Assembly (NCBI GenBank): GCA_047967505.1
Contig: CM106538.1
Source of the DNA: Dipteris shenzhenensis
Lineage: Eukaryota > Polypodiophyta > Polypodiopsida > Gleicheniales
Length of the DNA: 64,000 nt
Strand: one strand, 5' to 3'
In this document: one piece after another, positions 11,292 to 22,176 of the stretch
Numbering within the stretch: position 1 is the first letter of the stretch
How the letters are laid out: each line of letters starts with the position of its first letter
Translations under genes and position numbers: made by a program
The notes under the pieces: model-generated
Databases searched by the model: none
What the model was told of the DNA's origin: nothing
The model's input: only the letters and a program-made list of their open reading frames with translations

Positions 11292-12060
11292 ATGTCTACC
11301 ACTAGCAACCTAAATTTGGAGATAGCTGCTAAATTGGATAATTTAAATTATGGCACATGGAAATACTGAATGGAGACCATTCTTGTACTTCAAGACAAAT
11401 GGGAGAATGTTAATGGGTCTACACCTAGACCATCTAATGGTCCAGCAGCAACTCCCATGGTTGCCACAGCACAAGCAGAAGGATCTACACCTACACCAAC
11501 AATGTCTGCACCTACCCTAGATCCTACCATTGCCCGATCACAGGAAAAATGGGACAAGGAAGACAAATACGCATATCATTTGATCAAACAAAATGTAAAA
11601 GATGTCATGCTTGGAGCTACTCAACACAGTGAAGACATCCAAAGAAGCATGGGATATGCTTGCAGCTCTTTAGGAGTCCAAGAACACATCCAAGATTCTC
11701 ATACTAAAAAACCTAATCAACCAGAGTTTCTGCAACAGCAATGAAACTTATCATGCTTACGTACTCAGAATCAAGGATTACAATAATCAACTCGTAGCAG
11801 TAGGAGAGACCATGAATCCCACAGAAATGGTTCAAGTCATCCTAAATGGACTAGGAGAGGGATACGAGAATCTAGTCCAGAGTATTGCCATTCAACGGCA
11901 AATTCCAAAACTAGAAGAGTGATAGTCAATGTTACTTGGTGAAGAATTCAAGACTCAAGCCATTCAAGCATGCAAAGGTCATTCTAATGATCAAACATTC
12001 ACAGCTTTAGACAAAGGTAAAGATAGAGGTATAGCATCTCAGAGAAATGGTCATCATTAG
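11292..12060 (+). pseudogene. gag: Copia A gag
   Basis: Gag starts at ATG 11292 with MSTTSNLNLEIAAKLDNLNY, the UBN2/DUF4219-type start of plant copia gag (KLDNxNYxxW). A TGA at 11367-11369 interrupts after KY; copia B has CGA at the matching codon (32756-32758 on -), so this stop looks like a CpG C-to-T change. The frame from 11370 continues 124 codons. Then frameshifts scatter the rest, including LNGLGEGYENL near 11850-11880. Gag forms the virus-like particle. Start choice rests on copia B having the same first residues. Confidence 0.8.
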
Positions 12061-12159
12061 TCAAATCACCATCATCATTAGCATCTACAACGGCATCAAC
12101 ATCAGCATTCAAGAGGAAATCATTCCAACAGAGAAGGATTCAAGGACAAGGGAATGTAT

Positions 12160-12540
12160 CCACCAACATGTCAAACATTCAGTGCAACTACCCTCATAAG
12201 TTTGGACACTCGAAAGAGATTGCCGCAAGAAGCAATACGACCAAGGAGGTCAATCCAGCAGCAATCAAGGGAATTTTTGTGGAATAGAAAATCATCGAGG
12301 TGGACATTCAAGTCACAGTCATTATGCCAATGAACCTCAGAATATGTTTCTTGCAAGTGAGGATATGCAAAAGACTAATACAATATATCTTGACATTGAT
12401 TACAATTCAAAAGGGAAATGCAGTTATCAAGTCGATCAAGCATATCAAGATCCTTGGTACATCGACAGCAATGCATCATCTCATATGACAAGGCATCAAG
12501 AATGGTTCATAGAGATTTAACCATTAGAAGGACATAAGAA
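12160..12540 (+). pseudogene. Copia A zinc knuckle remnant and aspartic protease
   Basis: A CCHC knuckle remnant (QCNYPHKFGHSKE near 12180-12220) keeps only part of the C-C-H-C set. Further on, a frame reads DPWYIDSNASSHM near 12441-12480, the copia protease site. The catalytic D-S-G has become D-S-N. Both domains are frameshifted relative to each other. Confidence 0.65.
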
Positions 12541-12829
12541 TGTTATCTACACTGCAAATAACACACCAAATCCAATTCAAGGAAAAGGCATTTTTATATG
12601 AACAATTTCACGGGTACATAAAGATTGGTACATAAGGATTGGTGAAAAATGTACTCTAGGTTCCAAAGCTCAGCAAGAACCTCTTGTTAGTTGGTTAAAT
12701 GACAAAACACAACTACAGAGTCATCTTTGATGGAGATAAATCAAGAGGATATTAGCTAGTAGGAAAATCAATCAAGAAAGGATGCTATTTAGAATGCTAG
12801 CTTTACTACCAAATTTACATGCTAGGTCA

Positions 12830-13860
12830 ACTCAAAAGAAACCAATGCCACTTTCCACAATATGCCATAAGAGATATGGACATGTCAATTTCAAAAGCTT
12901 GATGCAATTAAGAAATCAGAATATGGCAATTGGAATTCCAAAACTATAGCTTCGTGGAAAAGTTTGTAAAGCATGTTACTTTGGTAAACAAAAGAGAACC
13001 AATTTTGGCAAAAGCACCTCTCGAGCAAGAGGTATTCTTGATTTTATTCATACATATGTATGGGGTTATGTACAAACCCGCATCATCAATGGTTCACTAT
13101 ACTACCTGACTTTCATCGATGACTATACTACCTGACTTTCATCGTCAATAACTATAGTAGATATAATTTGTTGGGTCTACTTTTTGAAAGAGAAATATGA
13201 AGTCTTTTCTAGATTTCAAGAATTCAAATCCATGGTTGTAGGTAGAAAGATAAAAGTCATGAAATCAGATAGAGGAGGTAAATACATGTCTTTAGCATTC
13301 ATGAACTTTTGCAAAAGTAATGGCATTCAAAGACAATTCACTTGTGCAGGTACTCCTCAGCAAAATGCAAGATCCAAAAGGAAGAACGGTACTTTAATAG
13401 ACAATGCTAGAGCAATGCTTAGTGAGAAGCAACTTCTGAATCAGCATTGGGTAGAAGCCATTGCACTGCAAACTACTTACTTAATCAGCTTTTGGCTGAA
13501 CCAATTCAAGGTATGACACCTTATGAAGCATTTACTGAATACAAGCCACGCATTGGGCATCTTTGCATATTTGCTTGCATAGCATATGCCCACATAGATG
13601 ACGATCATTGTAGAAAGTTGGATGTGAAGTCACGTAAATGCATCATGGTTAGCTACACTGAAGAAAGCAAAGCATACAAGTTGTATAATCCCATCAACCG
13701 AAAGGTCATAATCTCGAGAGATGTAATATTTGATAAAGAATTAGAATGGAAAACATCAAATACACAGGAGATGATCACACCGATCACTCAGTCACCTACA
13801 GAATTGGTTGATGAAGAAGAGCAACAATTGCCAAAGATGCCCCGAGAAGAGCAATGACAA
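12830..13860 (+). pseudogene. pol: Copia A pre-integrase and integrase
   Basis: The pre-integrase zinc region (GHVNFKS near 12880, VCKACYFGK near 12963) is followed by an integrase core. Catalytic residues: first Asp position reads FIHTYVWG (family HTD), second Asp is kept in KSDRGGKY (about 13263), and the Glu is lost in the block ARSKRKNGTL (family VAERKNRTL). Two of three metal ligands are gone. The last part (13447-13857) contains the standard copia block after the core, with RKCIMVSYTEESKAYKLYNP. A local 30-base repeat (actatactacctgactttc) lies near 13096-13143. Confidence 0.8.
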
Positions 13861-14030
13861 CTCAAACGGTCTAGTAGGGAAAGCTGACCACCAACCAAAT
13901 TGACATATGCTCAGAAAGGCAAAGCAGTTCATATTAAGACTAAAAATTATGCTCTTATGACTACATCATAGCCACAAAAGAGCTAGTGTACTTCAAAGAT
14001 ACAGTTGAAAAGCCAAAATAGCAAACTCCT

Positions 14031-15115
14031 ATGAATGAAGAAATAGAAGCTTTATACAAAGATAACCCTTGGAAATTATGCGACCTTCCACTAGGAAAGA
14101 AGGCCATAGCAAACAAATGGGTTTACAAAATGAAGTACAATCCAGATGGAAGCACTGAAAGATACAAAGCCAAACTAGTTGCAAATGGATTTGCACAACA
14201 ATATGGTCAAGACTATGATGAGACTTATGCTCCAATAGCAAAGATGGATTCCATACAATTTTTTATATCGCTAGCAATATTCAGCAGATGGAATGTGTAC
14301 CAGCTAGATGTTAAGGATGCTTTTCTCAAGGGTTACCTAGACAAAGAAGTCTACATGTGGCAACCAATAGGTTCTGTTGAACTAGGGAAAGCACATCAGG
14401 TTTTCCATCTCAAGAAAAGTCTTTACAGCTTAAAGAAAGCACCCAGAAGTTGGTACAGCGAAATCGACAAGTATTTTGCTAATCTAGGATTCCATACAAT
14501 TTTTTATATCACTAGCGACATTCAGCAGATGGAATGTGTACCAGCTAGATGTCAAGAATGCTTTTCTCAAGGGTTACCTAGACAAAGAAGTCTACATGTG
14601 GCAACCAGCAGGTTCTGTTAAACTAGGGAAAGTGCATCCGGTTTGCCATCTCAAGAAAAGTCTCTACGGCTTTAAAGAAAGCACCAAGAAGTTGGTACAG
14701 CAAAATCGACAAGTATTTTGCTAATCTACGATACATGAAGTCCAATGCAAATCATACTCTCTACTACAAAGTTCAAGGGAAAGATATAATTGTTGCACTT
14801 TTGTATGTAGATTATCTGGTTGTGACAAGAAGCAATGATAACTTCATTAGCAAGCTTATACAAGACTTATCTGCAGAGTTTGATGTGAAAGATCTTGGAC
14901 TTATGCATTATTGTCTTGGAATTGAGTTCTGGAGAGACTCAGACAGCACCTTCATGAGCCAGCAAAAATATGTGGATAGTCTCCTGAAGAAGTTTCATAT
15001 GGCAAATTGCAAGATTGTAGTCACTCCCATGGAACGGAGTTTGAAACTTACTAAAGATAGCGTACAGTCAATGATAAGTACTATCGGTAGCTCATCGGGT
15101 CTCTTATATATCTGA
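14031..15115 (+). pseudogene. pol: Copia A reverse transcriptase with 241-bp internal duplication
   Basis: RVT_2-type copia RT: NKWVYKMKYNPDG, RYKAKLVANGFAQ, YDETYAPIAKM, YQLDVKDAFLKGYL are all readable in one frame from 14031. A segment is then duplicated in tandem (14246-14486 and 14487-14727); 241 is not a multiple of three, so the second copy is out of frame. After it, the catalytic box reads LLYVDYLVV (about 14801-14827): the second Asp of YVDD is Tyr, so the enzyme would be dead. Copia B keeps YVDD at the same place. Confidence 0.9.
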
Positions 15116-15149
15116 CTATCACAAGGCCAAATATTTGCTATGCAGTAAG

Positions 15150-15760
15150 CTCACAAGCACAGTTTATGGCAAATCCAAAATAGTCTCACTGGAATGCAGC
15201 TAAGAGAGTCTTGAGATACATTAGAGGTACACAACAGTTTCAAATAGAATACAAAGGAAGTCATCCAAGGTTGCATGGATACTGTGATAGTGACTATGCT
15301 AGAGATCTTGAGTCCATAATATCCATACAAGGATATGCATTTTTCCTTGGTCAAGGTGCTATATCATGGTTGTCAATTACCATTTCTTTGTCTTCAACAG
15401 AAGCAAAATATAGGCACTCACAACAAGCGCATGTGAGGCTATATGAATCAAAAGACTATTGTTAGAAACAGATTACTTTGATGAGACAAAGCCAATAACA
15501 ATATACTGTGATAATTAATCGGCTCAAGCATTAGCCAAGAATCTAGTATATCCCTCTAGGACAGAGCACATTGATGTCAGAGAGCACTTCATCAGATAAA
15601 GAGTGTTACTTGGTGACATCACATTACAACATCGTGATAGCAAGGAAAATGTTGTAGATATTTTTACCAAACCACTTGGCAAAGAGCTTTTTGAGAAGCA
15701 CCAACAAGCTCTTGGTTTGATGTAGAGGAAGAACATTCCCATTAAGGGGGTGTGATCGAA
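15150..15760 (+). pseudogene. pol: Copia A RNase H
   Basis: The frame 15211-15465 carries RYIRGTQQFQIEYKG, HGYCDSDYA and ISLSSTEAKY, the standard copia RNase H blocks. After 15465 a frameshift and several stops scatter the C-terminal part (IDVREHF-like block near 15570, KPLGKE-like near 15670). The coding relic ends about 80 bases before the polypurine tract and 3' LTR. Confidence 0.8.
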
Positions 15761-15831
15761 TCTAATGCTCAGTCCTTCTTCGATTCCCTAGAATCATCAT
15801 CTTGAGGGTAGGCCTACTTCATGATGTTGAT

Positions 15832-16068
15832 CTTGAGGGAAGGTGTTGAGGATTCATCTCAACATCATGTTCAATATGTGGATAGCATTAACCCAAAAGA
15901 ATGCTAAAAGGAAAAGGGTTGGAAACCCTAACCCTAACCCTAAAGGGGTTTGTATATATTCATCATTTTCATAAATATAGTGTACAGCTAGTCATTTGTG
16001 GTGTGCTCTCTAGCTTTTCCCTCTCTCCCATTTCCACTCTTCTCCTCTTCTCTCTCCATATTTATTCA
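15832..16068 (+). mobile_element. Copia A polypurine tract and 3' LTR
   Basis: A purine tract cttgagggaagg (15832-15843) precedes an LTR starting TGTTGAGGATTC at 15844 and ending tttattCA at 16068, 225 bases. Boundaries were set by comparison with copia B's LTRs. The LTR contains a run of three CCCTAA units near 15925, followed by AAAGGGG and the motif gtatatatt, a likely TATA region. No matching 5' LTR is present. Confidence 0.85.
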
Positions 16069-16920
16069 GATGGGAAACAAGAAGTACAATAAAAACTTCA
16101 CATAAACTTACCACTTGTAATCTTTGGAGTGCAGGAAACCAAGCTTGAGTATCTCTGCCTAGCATAAGTGTTGATACAACGAAGAGGATGGAGGGGATGG
16201 AGAGCTAGATGGAGAGGATGGAGTGTGAGGAAGAGGTAGTCTGTTTACCTAAATGGGAGGAGAGTAAAGAATAAAAAAAGGCACCACAATGTTGTAGCAA
16301 TTAACTAACCTATTTAGAAAATTAACATTAAAAATACCATTGACATAAGCGTGAATTTTTTTTCTCAAAGATGTTTTGATAGTTTTATAAATAGTATTAT
16401 CAACAATTTATCTAGGCCATATTGAAAACTATATATAAGGTTATGTCTATGCTTAGGATATTAAAAAATCATTTATTTAACTCATTACGCCGTCCTAAAA
16501 GCTTATTCTATATAAAAATTTGATGAATGTGTAATATAATGCTAGTACTAAAGGATTTTGGATGGCTAAATGAACTCCAATGGTGGTAAGGCATTGCATG
16601 GGATACTATTTGTGTATGGTAGTATTTATGTTGAAAATTAGCCTATGATATCTTGAAGAGTGGCCTATGATCCAAAAGCTTAGTACATTCTATGTTCTTA
16701 CTCCACAAAAAAATGTTGGTATAAAATGAAAAATGTCACATGGAACCATAGGATAATAAATTTCATGGTTCTAAATAGTCTCTAAAATCAATTGGTCCTT
16801 GTAGGTATTTTAACGATGGAAAGTATAAAAGATTTCACTTTCCATGCTCTAATTTGATTTGTTAGCCCACTGTACATCAGAACCTATTGTGAAAGTAGTT
16901 CCGAATGAACACTAACTTTT
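16069..16920. other. AT-rich stretch, no gene seen
   Basis: Nothing codes convincingly here. It separates copia A from the end of gypsy relic G2. Confidence 0.5.
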
Positions 16921-17520
16921 CTTCCTCTCCTTCAAAGGCGAGGTTGATTGTTTAGATTTTGGCTGAGCCCTCATATACTAGAGTCTCACCAATGCTATCA
17001 CTTCCTTGTACTTTTGACTCCCGTAGTGGTCGTGGCATTGCTATGGTGGCACTACCACTTGTATTGTTCTTGACGTAATTTGGTACTTCATGGATATCCA
17101 CCTCTGATTGTTTTGAATTAGTTGAACAAATGGTATCATCATTGAGGGCCTTATTATCATCATCAATCCTTTTAGTACCTTGGGGCATTTCTTTTACTGT
17201 GGTGTCAGGATCGCTCTTCATTCAACCATGCGGTTTGAATTTCTGAAACTTTTTACATTGGGATTGTGGAGTTACTTTTCCACTAGAAAAGTATTTCCAA
17301 GTAATCGTTCATCTATTTTACATGCTTCTTCAAGACCTTATCGGTCCCATTCAAGTTTAGGAGGCTCAGTTGTTGGTGGTACTGGCTTGGTGAGGTATAG
17401 CTCCACATTCCTTTGTTGCACTCTTTCAGACTCATTGTAATGCTCAACCTTGGCTTTGCATCAATTCCCACAATCATTGTTGAAGACATGGTCTTCCAAT
17501 TGAGCAATTGCAACCTTTAG
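16921..17520 (-). pseudogene. Gypsy G2 linker, duplicated downstream copy
   Basis: On - this reads the same linker as G1, ending ATIAMPRPLRE, then TLVYEGSAKI and a Glu/Lys-rich tail matching G1's 1650-1730. It duplicates 18117-18700 at a spacing of 1090 bases, but lacks about 120 bases between the ggttgag...attccca block and the gaagacatggtcttcc block. It follows the RT piece, the wrong order for a gypsy element, so it arose by duplication rather than by normal structure. Confidence 0.75.
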
Positions 17521-17529
17521 CCCATTGGC

Positions 17530-18116
17530 ACTTTGTTGGATTTAGGGAGATGCCATACTCCTTGCATTTGATGAGAAATGCTTCAAGGCACTATAGGTGG
17601 TCTTGCTTGTTGGAATGGATGCACGAGTCATCCAAGAAGAACTGAAGAAACTTATTGATCAAAGACTTGAAGGTGGTAAACATGACTCTTGGAATGTGGC
17701 AAGGGCCTTGCATAATCCGAATAGCATGACTCTGCAGGCAAAGATTCCCCATTGTGTTGCAAATGGTATTTTAGATTGATCTTTAGGATCTATTTGCATA
17801 TAGCCACTAAATGCATCTAAGAAGTTGTATATTTCTTATCCTACCACCTTTTCTAATACTATTTCTATTAGGGGCAAGGGATAGTGAGCCCTGATGGTAG
17901 CAGTATTCACATTCTTTAAGTTCACACATATTCAAAGTGAGCCCTGATGGTAGCAGTTTTCACATTCTTTAAGTTCACACATATCTATAGCTTCTTGTTA
18001 CCTTTAGGCACAATCATGATGGGAGAATCCCAATCGGTGTGCTCTATCTCATAGATGAATCCTACATCCAAGAGCTTCTCTAGTTCATCATACACCATGG
18101 TGCCATACTTTTGTAG
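17530..18116 (-). pseudogene. pol: Gypsy G2 reverse transcriptase fragment
   Basis: Reading - from 18116: IYEIEHTDWDSPIMIVP, ICVNLKNV, then FLDAFSGYMQIDPKD, FATQWGIFA, and FFLDDSCIHS, the RT catalytic box with both Asp. A direct repeat of roughly 52 bases (starting gtgagccctgatggtagcag on +, at about 17886 and 17938) interrupts the RICVNLK region and shifts the frame. Stops occur at several codons. Thumb, RNase H and integrase are missing; a second linker copy follows instead. Confidence 0.8.
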
Positions 18117-19032
18117 TGGTTGTGGCATTGCTATGGGGGCACTACCACTTGTATAGTTCTTGACGTAATCCGTACGTCATGGATATCCACCTCTAATTGT
18201 TTTGAATTAGTTGAACACATGGTATCACCGTTGAGGGCCTTATTATCATCATCAATCCATTATAGTACCTTGGGGCATTTGTTTTGCTATAGTGTCAGGG
18301 TCGCTCTTCATTCAACCATGCGGTTTGAATTTTTGAAACTTTTACATTGGGATTGTGGGGTTATTTTTCCACTGGCAAAGTATTCCCAAGTAATGGTTTA
18401 TCTGTTGTGCATGCTCCTTCAAGACCTTCTGGGTCCCATTCAAGTTTAGGAGGCTCAGTTGTTGGTGGTACTAGCTTAATGAGGTACACCTCCACAATCC
18501 TTTGTTGCACTCTTTCAGACTCATTGTAATGCTCAACCTTGACTTTGTGTCGATTCCCACCTTCAATTTTCGTTCGGGATCTCCTGCTACTATGTAACTT
18601 TGGAGGCTCAACTTTGGTTAGCTCAACAACCATGAGGGCATGTAGGATGGCTAAATCATTATTGAAGACATGGTCTTCCAATTGAGCATTTTCAACCTTT
18701 GTCTCAAGGTCCCATGGTCCATCGGATTCGACTACACAAATATTACACCATAGCCTTGGAGGTGGATTTGATTGTGCATTGATCCTAGACCCCAAGGCGG
18801 GGCATTCACTTGCCCTATTGTTTGCCATGCAATGCAAGCACCATACATTTTTGCACCGTGGGTATGTTGGGGGTTGCGGTTGAGATACCTGAAGCTTTTG
18901 CTCCATTGCTTGCATTATTTCATCTTTTAGCTTCATGGTCATGGCCAAGAAGCGACCTTCATCAAATGTTTCTGTAGTTGATTTAGATTTGCCTTTTTCT
19001 TGAGTGTCTGTCTTTACTGTTATCACTGTCAA
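18117..19032 (-). pseudogene. Gypsy G2 linker, upstream copy, with knuckle-like start
   Basis: A 223-codon frame (19032-18361) begins Lys/Thr rich, passes a Cys-rich piece (CKNVWCLHCMANNRASECP) that resembles a gag zinc knuckle without its His, then enters the linker homologous to G1 (LEDHVFNNDLAILHALM, KLEWDPEGLEGAC). The linker joins RT at 18116 without the roughly 250 bases present in G1, a deletion. Confidence 0.75.
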
Positions 19033-19690
19033 AGTCCGAATAGGTCATGCCATCTTCAATGTCCACTGTTGTCGTCGCATGAGCAACACTGAACGTCTCA
19101 TAACTGCTTATCTTCTTCATTTATTTGCAAATCTTCTTTTCTAGACTGGCAATGAGCTATGCCATTAGGTATTTGTCATTTGGGTGTGGCTTGCATTTGG
19201 CAATCAAGCACTTCATTTGGCCCACATATGTGCGGGCTCCTTCTCTACGGCCTTGTTTGATCTTGCCCAGTTGGAGAGATAGGTCATCTTAAAGGTGTTC
19301 AATTTGGAATCGCCACTTCAATTGGCTTGAAAGGAGGGCCCATGTGGCACATTCCTTGACAAGAATATCTAAGTACCATTTGGAGGCTTTGTCCATCAAT
19401 ACCATAGGGAACCATGTGGCTATTGTCTCATTAGACAACCTCCTACTCTACCTATGGCATCAAAGAGTTGAAGGGACCTCTTTGGATCACCCTGTCCATT
19501 GTACTTTGGAAGTTCAAGCTTTCCCAGGGGTCTGCTTCCATTGTTGTTGAAGTTTGGGTGATTGAAGAAGTTATTTTCATCGTTGTCCAAGTTAAGGTCA
19601 TCATCATTACGATGAAGATTTTCCATGTTGGGGATTGGAGGAGGATAAGGGTTTTGATTAATTAGAGGAGGCATATTCGGCGAGGATGGT
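19033..19690 (-). pseudogene. gag: Gypsy G2 gag remnant
   Basis: On - from about 19680: an Asn-rich start (19674-19420) with KLELPKYNGQGDP, the usual opening of the plant gypsy gag domain, then broken frames with CATWALLSSQLKWRF near 19350-19310 and further pieces to 19040. Gag would form the particle core; here it has many stops. Confidence 0.65.
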
Positions 19691-20719
19691 TGTAGATAAC
19701 GGACGGATTGTAGTTGGATGCACCCTTGCCGAGTGGTTGATTGAGTGTGTCCTCCTTTGGTCCAAAATTTAAATTGTGTGCATTATGGGTGTTAGAGATG
19801 TGTTAGTATTTTGGCAAATGTTGTGCTAGAAAATGTGCCTGGGATTGTCCCCCTTGAGAGTGGGAATCTACCAGTGCAAATGGATCATCAATCGGAGGTC
19901 ACGAGTAAATGTTATGAGCGAATTAGTGCAAAAATTAGCCCACACGGGAGTGCAAATCAACGAGTGCTAGAGATGCCAAAATGGTATGTAATGGGGGGTC
20001 AAGGGGGCTATAGGGTGGTAGAGGAGGGGAAGTGGTGGGAAGAAAAAGGGGGGATGGTGTTGGTGGAGAGGGAGACGATGATAGAAAACTTGACAAAATT
20101 TGAAAGGGAGGGGAAGATGAAAACCTACAACACTTTCCAAAATCTTTGTTGATGTAATGGGATTGTTGAGGGTGACAATGGGGTGGATGGCTAGGTCATC
20201 ACAGTGAGAAGGGCTTGAAGCAAACCTGACTATGAGGATGGGAGTAGGATGGTGTTAGATGGAAAGGGAGCAGGATCTTGCATGGGGCTCAGAATTTGGA
20301 AGAGGATGGAGGCTAGATGTGGAAGAAGAAGAGTGAGAGCATGGAGATGGTTTTTATAGGAATAAAGGTGGGAGGGGTTTAGCGTTAGGGTTAAACCCTA
20401 GAACCCTCCCATGCCCATAACCTTCCATAGTTATCTCGGATCACTTTTATGTAAAAAGGAGAAATGTTCAAAATTTTGAGCTGCACACGGTGATGTCAAT
20501 TAGATGTCTTAATTTGTTCTTTAAGTGCTATTTTTTTTAAAGAAATATAAAATTTCTTAAGCTACTAACTAAAGGTTTCTGCTTGGGATTCTTATTTTTT
20601 GCTAGAGTTGGAAAAATAATTTAATCTCCTAGCCCTTGAGTGATATGTCCGAGATAGTTCATGGTGGTTTGTTTTCCACATTAACTTGTTATGTCTACTT
20701 TTTACTTAAGATGCTAGTC
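19691..20719 (-). mobile_element. Gypsy G2 leader, non-coding
   Basis: About 1 kb between gag and primer site. The + frame at 19811-20152 is low-complexity (Gly/Glu rich) and probably chance. A - strand ctataaaaacc motif lies near 20355, beside a short ggttagggttaaacccta word. Confidence 0.45.
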
Positions 20720-20738
20720 TCCCCAGCAACAGCGCCCA
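20720..20738 (-). promoter_or_regulatory. Primer-binding site of gypsy G2
   Basis: The - strand reads TGGGCGCTGTTGCTGGGGA, a near match to the TGGCGCCGTTGCCGGGGA type reported in Athila/Tat gypsy elements. It sits four bases after a CA end (TATAGCCA at 20743-20750), as a primer site should sit after its LTR. Confidence 0.7.
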
Positions 20739-20742
20739 ATTT

Positions 20743-21975
20743 TGGCTATATCCCACAACTTCCACAGGATGATCAAGGTGTGCAACTCTGAGGCTTTTTG
20801 TCACCTACTGATATATCAGTGTCATTGTTGTTCTAGTATACGTGTAGCTTATGACCTTGGGTTGTATTCTAGTGAGAGACATAGGCTCAAGTGTGGGAAG
20901 AAAACATTGCACATGCTTGTGTGAAAGGAACACTGATCAACATGGTTGGGGTAATGATGGCTTCACTCCATTGGGGGCTTCAAGGTTTAGAAAAAGTTTT
21001 AGGGTTCAGAAGGAGGTTTAAGGTTGAGAAGGAGTTTCAGGCTTCAAAAGGGGCTTCATGGTTAGAAGGAGTTTCAAGGTCCAAAAGGAGGTTCTAGGGT
21101 TTGGAAACGGTTTCAGGGTTCAGAAGGAGGTGCAAGGTCTTAGTTTAGAAGGGGGATCTAGGGTTTAGAGAGTAAAGTACATGGTGGAGAACTTGTCTCC
21201 CTCATAGGTCTTGGAGGTCAAGGGTTGAGGAACTACTCTAAGAGGGTAAGGGCTTAGGGGAAGCATAGGAGTCATAAAGAAAGAAGGTGTAAGAGCATGG
21301 GAATGGGAGAAAGAGAGGAGAAGGAAGGAGGAGAGGGAGAGGAGGAGTTGTAAGGTTGGAGAAGAGGGGACTAGGAGACAAGGTCAGGACATGCTTTTGG
21401 ATGTGGAGTGCCACTTGGAGACAATTGCATAGAACACCAAAATAGAACTCAACACAATGCCCCAGAAAGTGTGGGATTCATTCCATCATGGGGTATTTAT
21501 AAAGTTGGAGAGCTTCTCTCTCTGCATTTAGAAATTGTAAGACTTTTCTCTCTCCACATGTAGAACTTGCATCTAGGATGCACACGCATTTAGAACATGC
21601 ATGTAGGAACTCCAACTGCATGTAGAACTTGCATGTAGGACATGCATGTAAGAGTTGCATGTAGGACTTGCATGTAGGAAATTCATGTAGGAATTGCATG
21701 TAGAAACTACATGTAGGAATTGTCTGTAGAACTTTTATGTAGGACATGCGTGTAGGAGTTGCATGTACGACTTGCATGTAGGAACTGCATGTAAAAATTA
21801 CATGTAGGAATCATATGTAGAACTTGCATGTAGGACATGCATGTAGGACTTGCATGTAGAACATGTATGTTGGATTCCTAAGAGAGATTGTTCCTAGCCT
21901 TATGCAAGTACAAGCGGAGCTTTGCCTCTACCTCTCACACACATTCTGTGCCACTTGAGTCCATACTGACACAGA
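20743..21975 (-). mobile_element. Probable 5' LTR of gypsy G2
   Basis: Placed by the primer site just inside it and by a - strand TATAAATA at 21494-21501. The upstream part (U3) holds the gcatgtagga minisatellite. 20985-21180 holds degenerate repeats of gtttcagggttcagaaggagg, and 21285-21355 is GA-rich. The outer end is uncertain; TGTCAGTATGG on - near 21972 is a candidate start. No second LTR was found for comparison. Confidence 0.45.
21555..21870 (+). repeat. gcatgtagga minisatellite
   Basis: About 25 degenerate tandem units of 11-13 bases built on ttgcatgtagga, with variants acttgcatgtag and acatgcatgtag. A - strand ORF across it is a repeat artefact. It lies just upstream of the TATA of the G2 LTR, on its sense strand as cctacatgcaa. 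Confidence 0.85.
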
Positions 21976-22070
21976 GTTAATAGTGACTAAAGCACATGAA
22001 TATGGTAAAGATCATACCTCAAGTGACATAAAAAATTAGAGGCAAGTAGGGACCATTGAAAAGGGTTGTT

Positions 22071-22176
22071 ATACCTACAAGCATCATTATTACCATCAAT
22101 TTTCTATGGTTTGATTAACAAATATACCTACAAGCATCATTATAACCATCAATTTTTTATGGTTTGATTAACAAAT
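22071..22176 (+). repeat. 53-bp tandem duplication
   Basis: atacctacaagcatcatta begins at 22071 and again at 22124 with the following sequence nearly identical, a two-copy tandem repeat of 53 bases. Confidence 0.85.

Noticed and set aside
20380-20400. ggttagggttaaaccctag as a telomere remnant
   Set aside because: Only two units; too short to separate from chance.
21478-21777. 99-codon - ORF with CysThr/His repeats
   Set aside because: It is the gcatgtagga minisatellite translated; no coding features.
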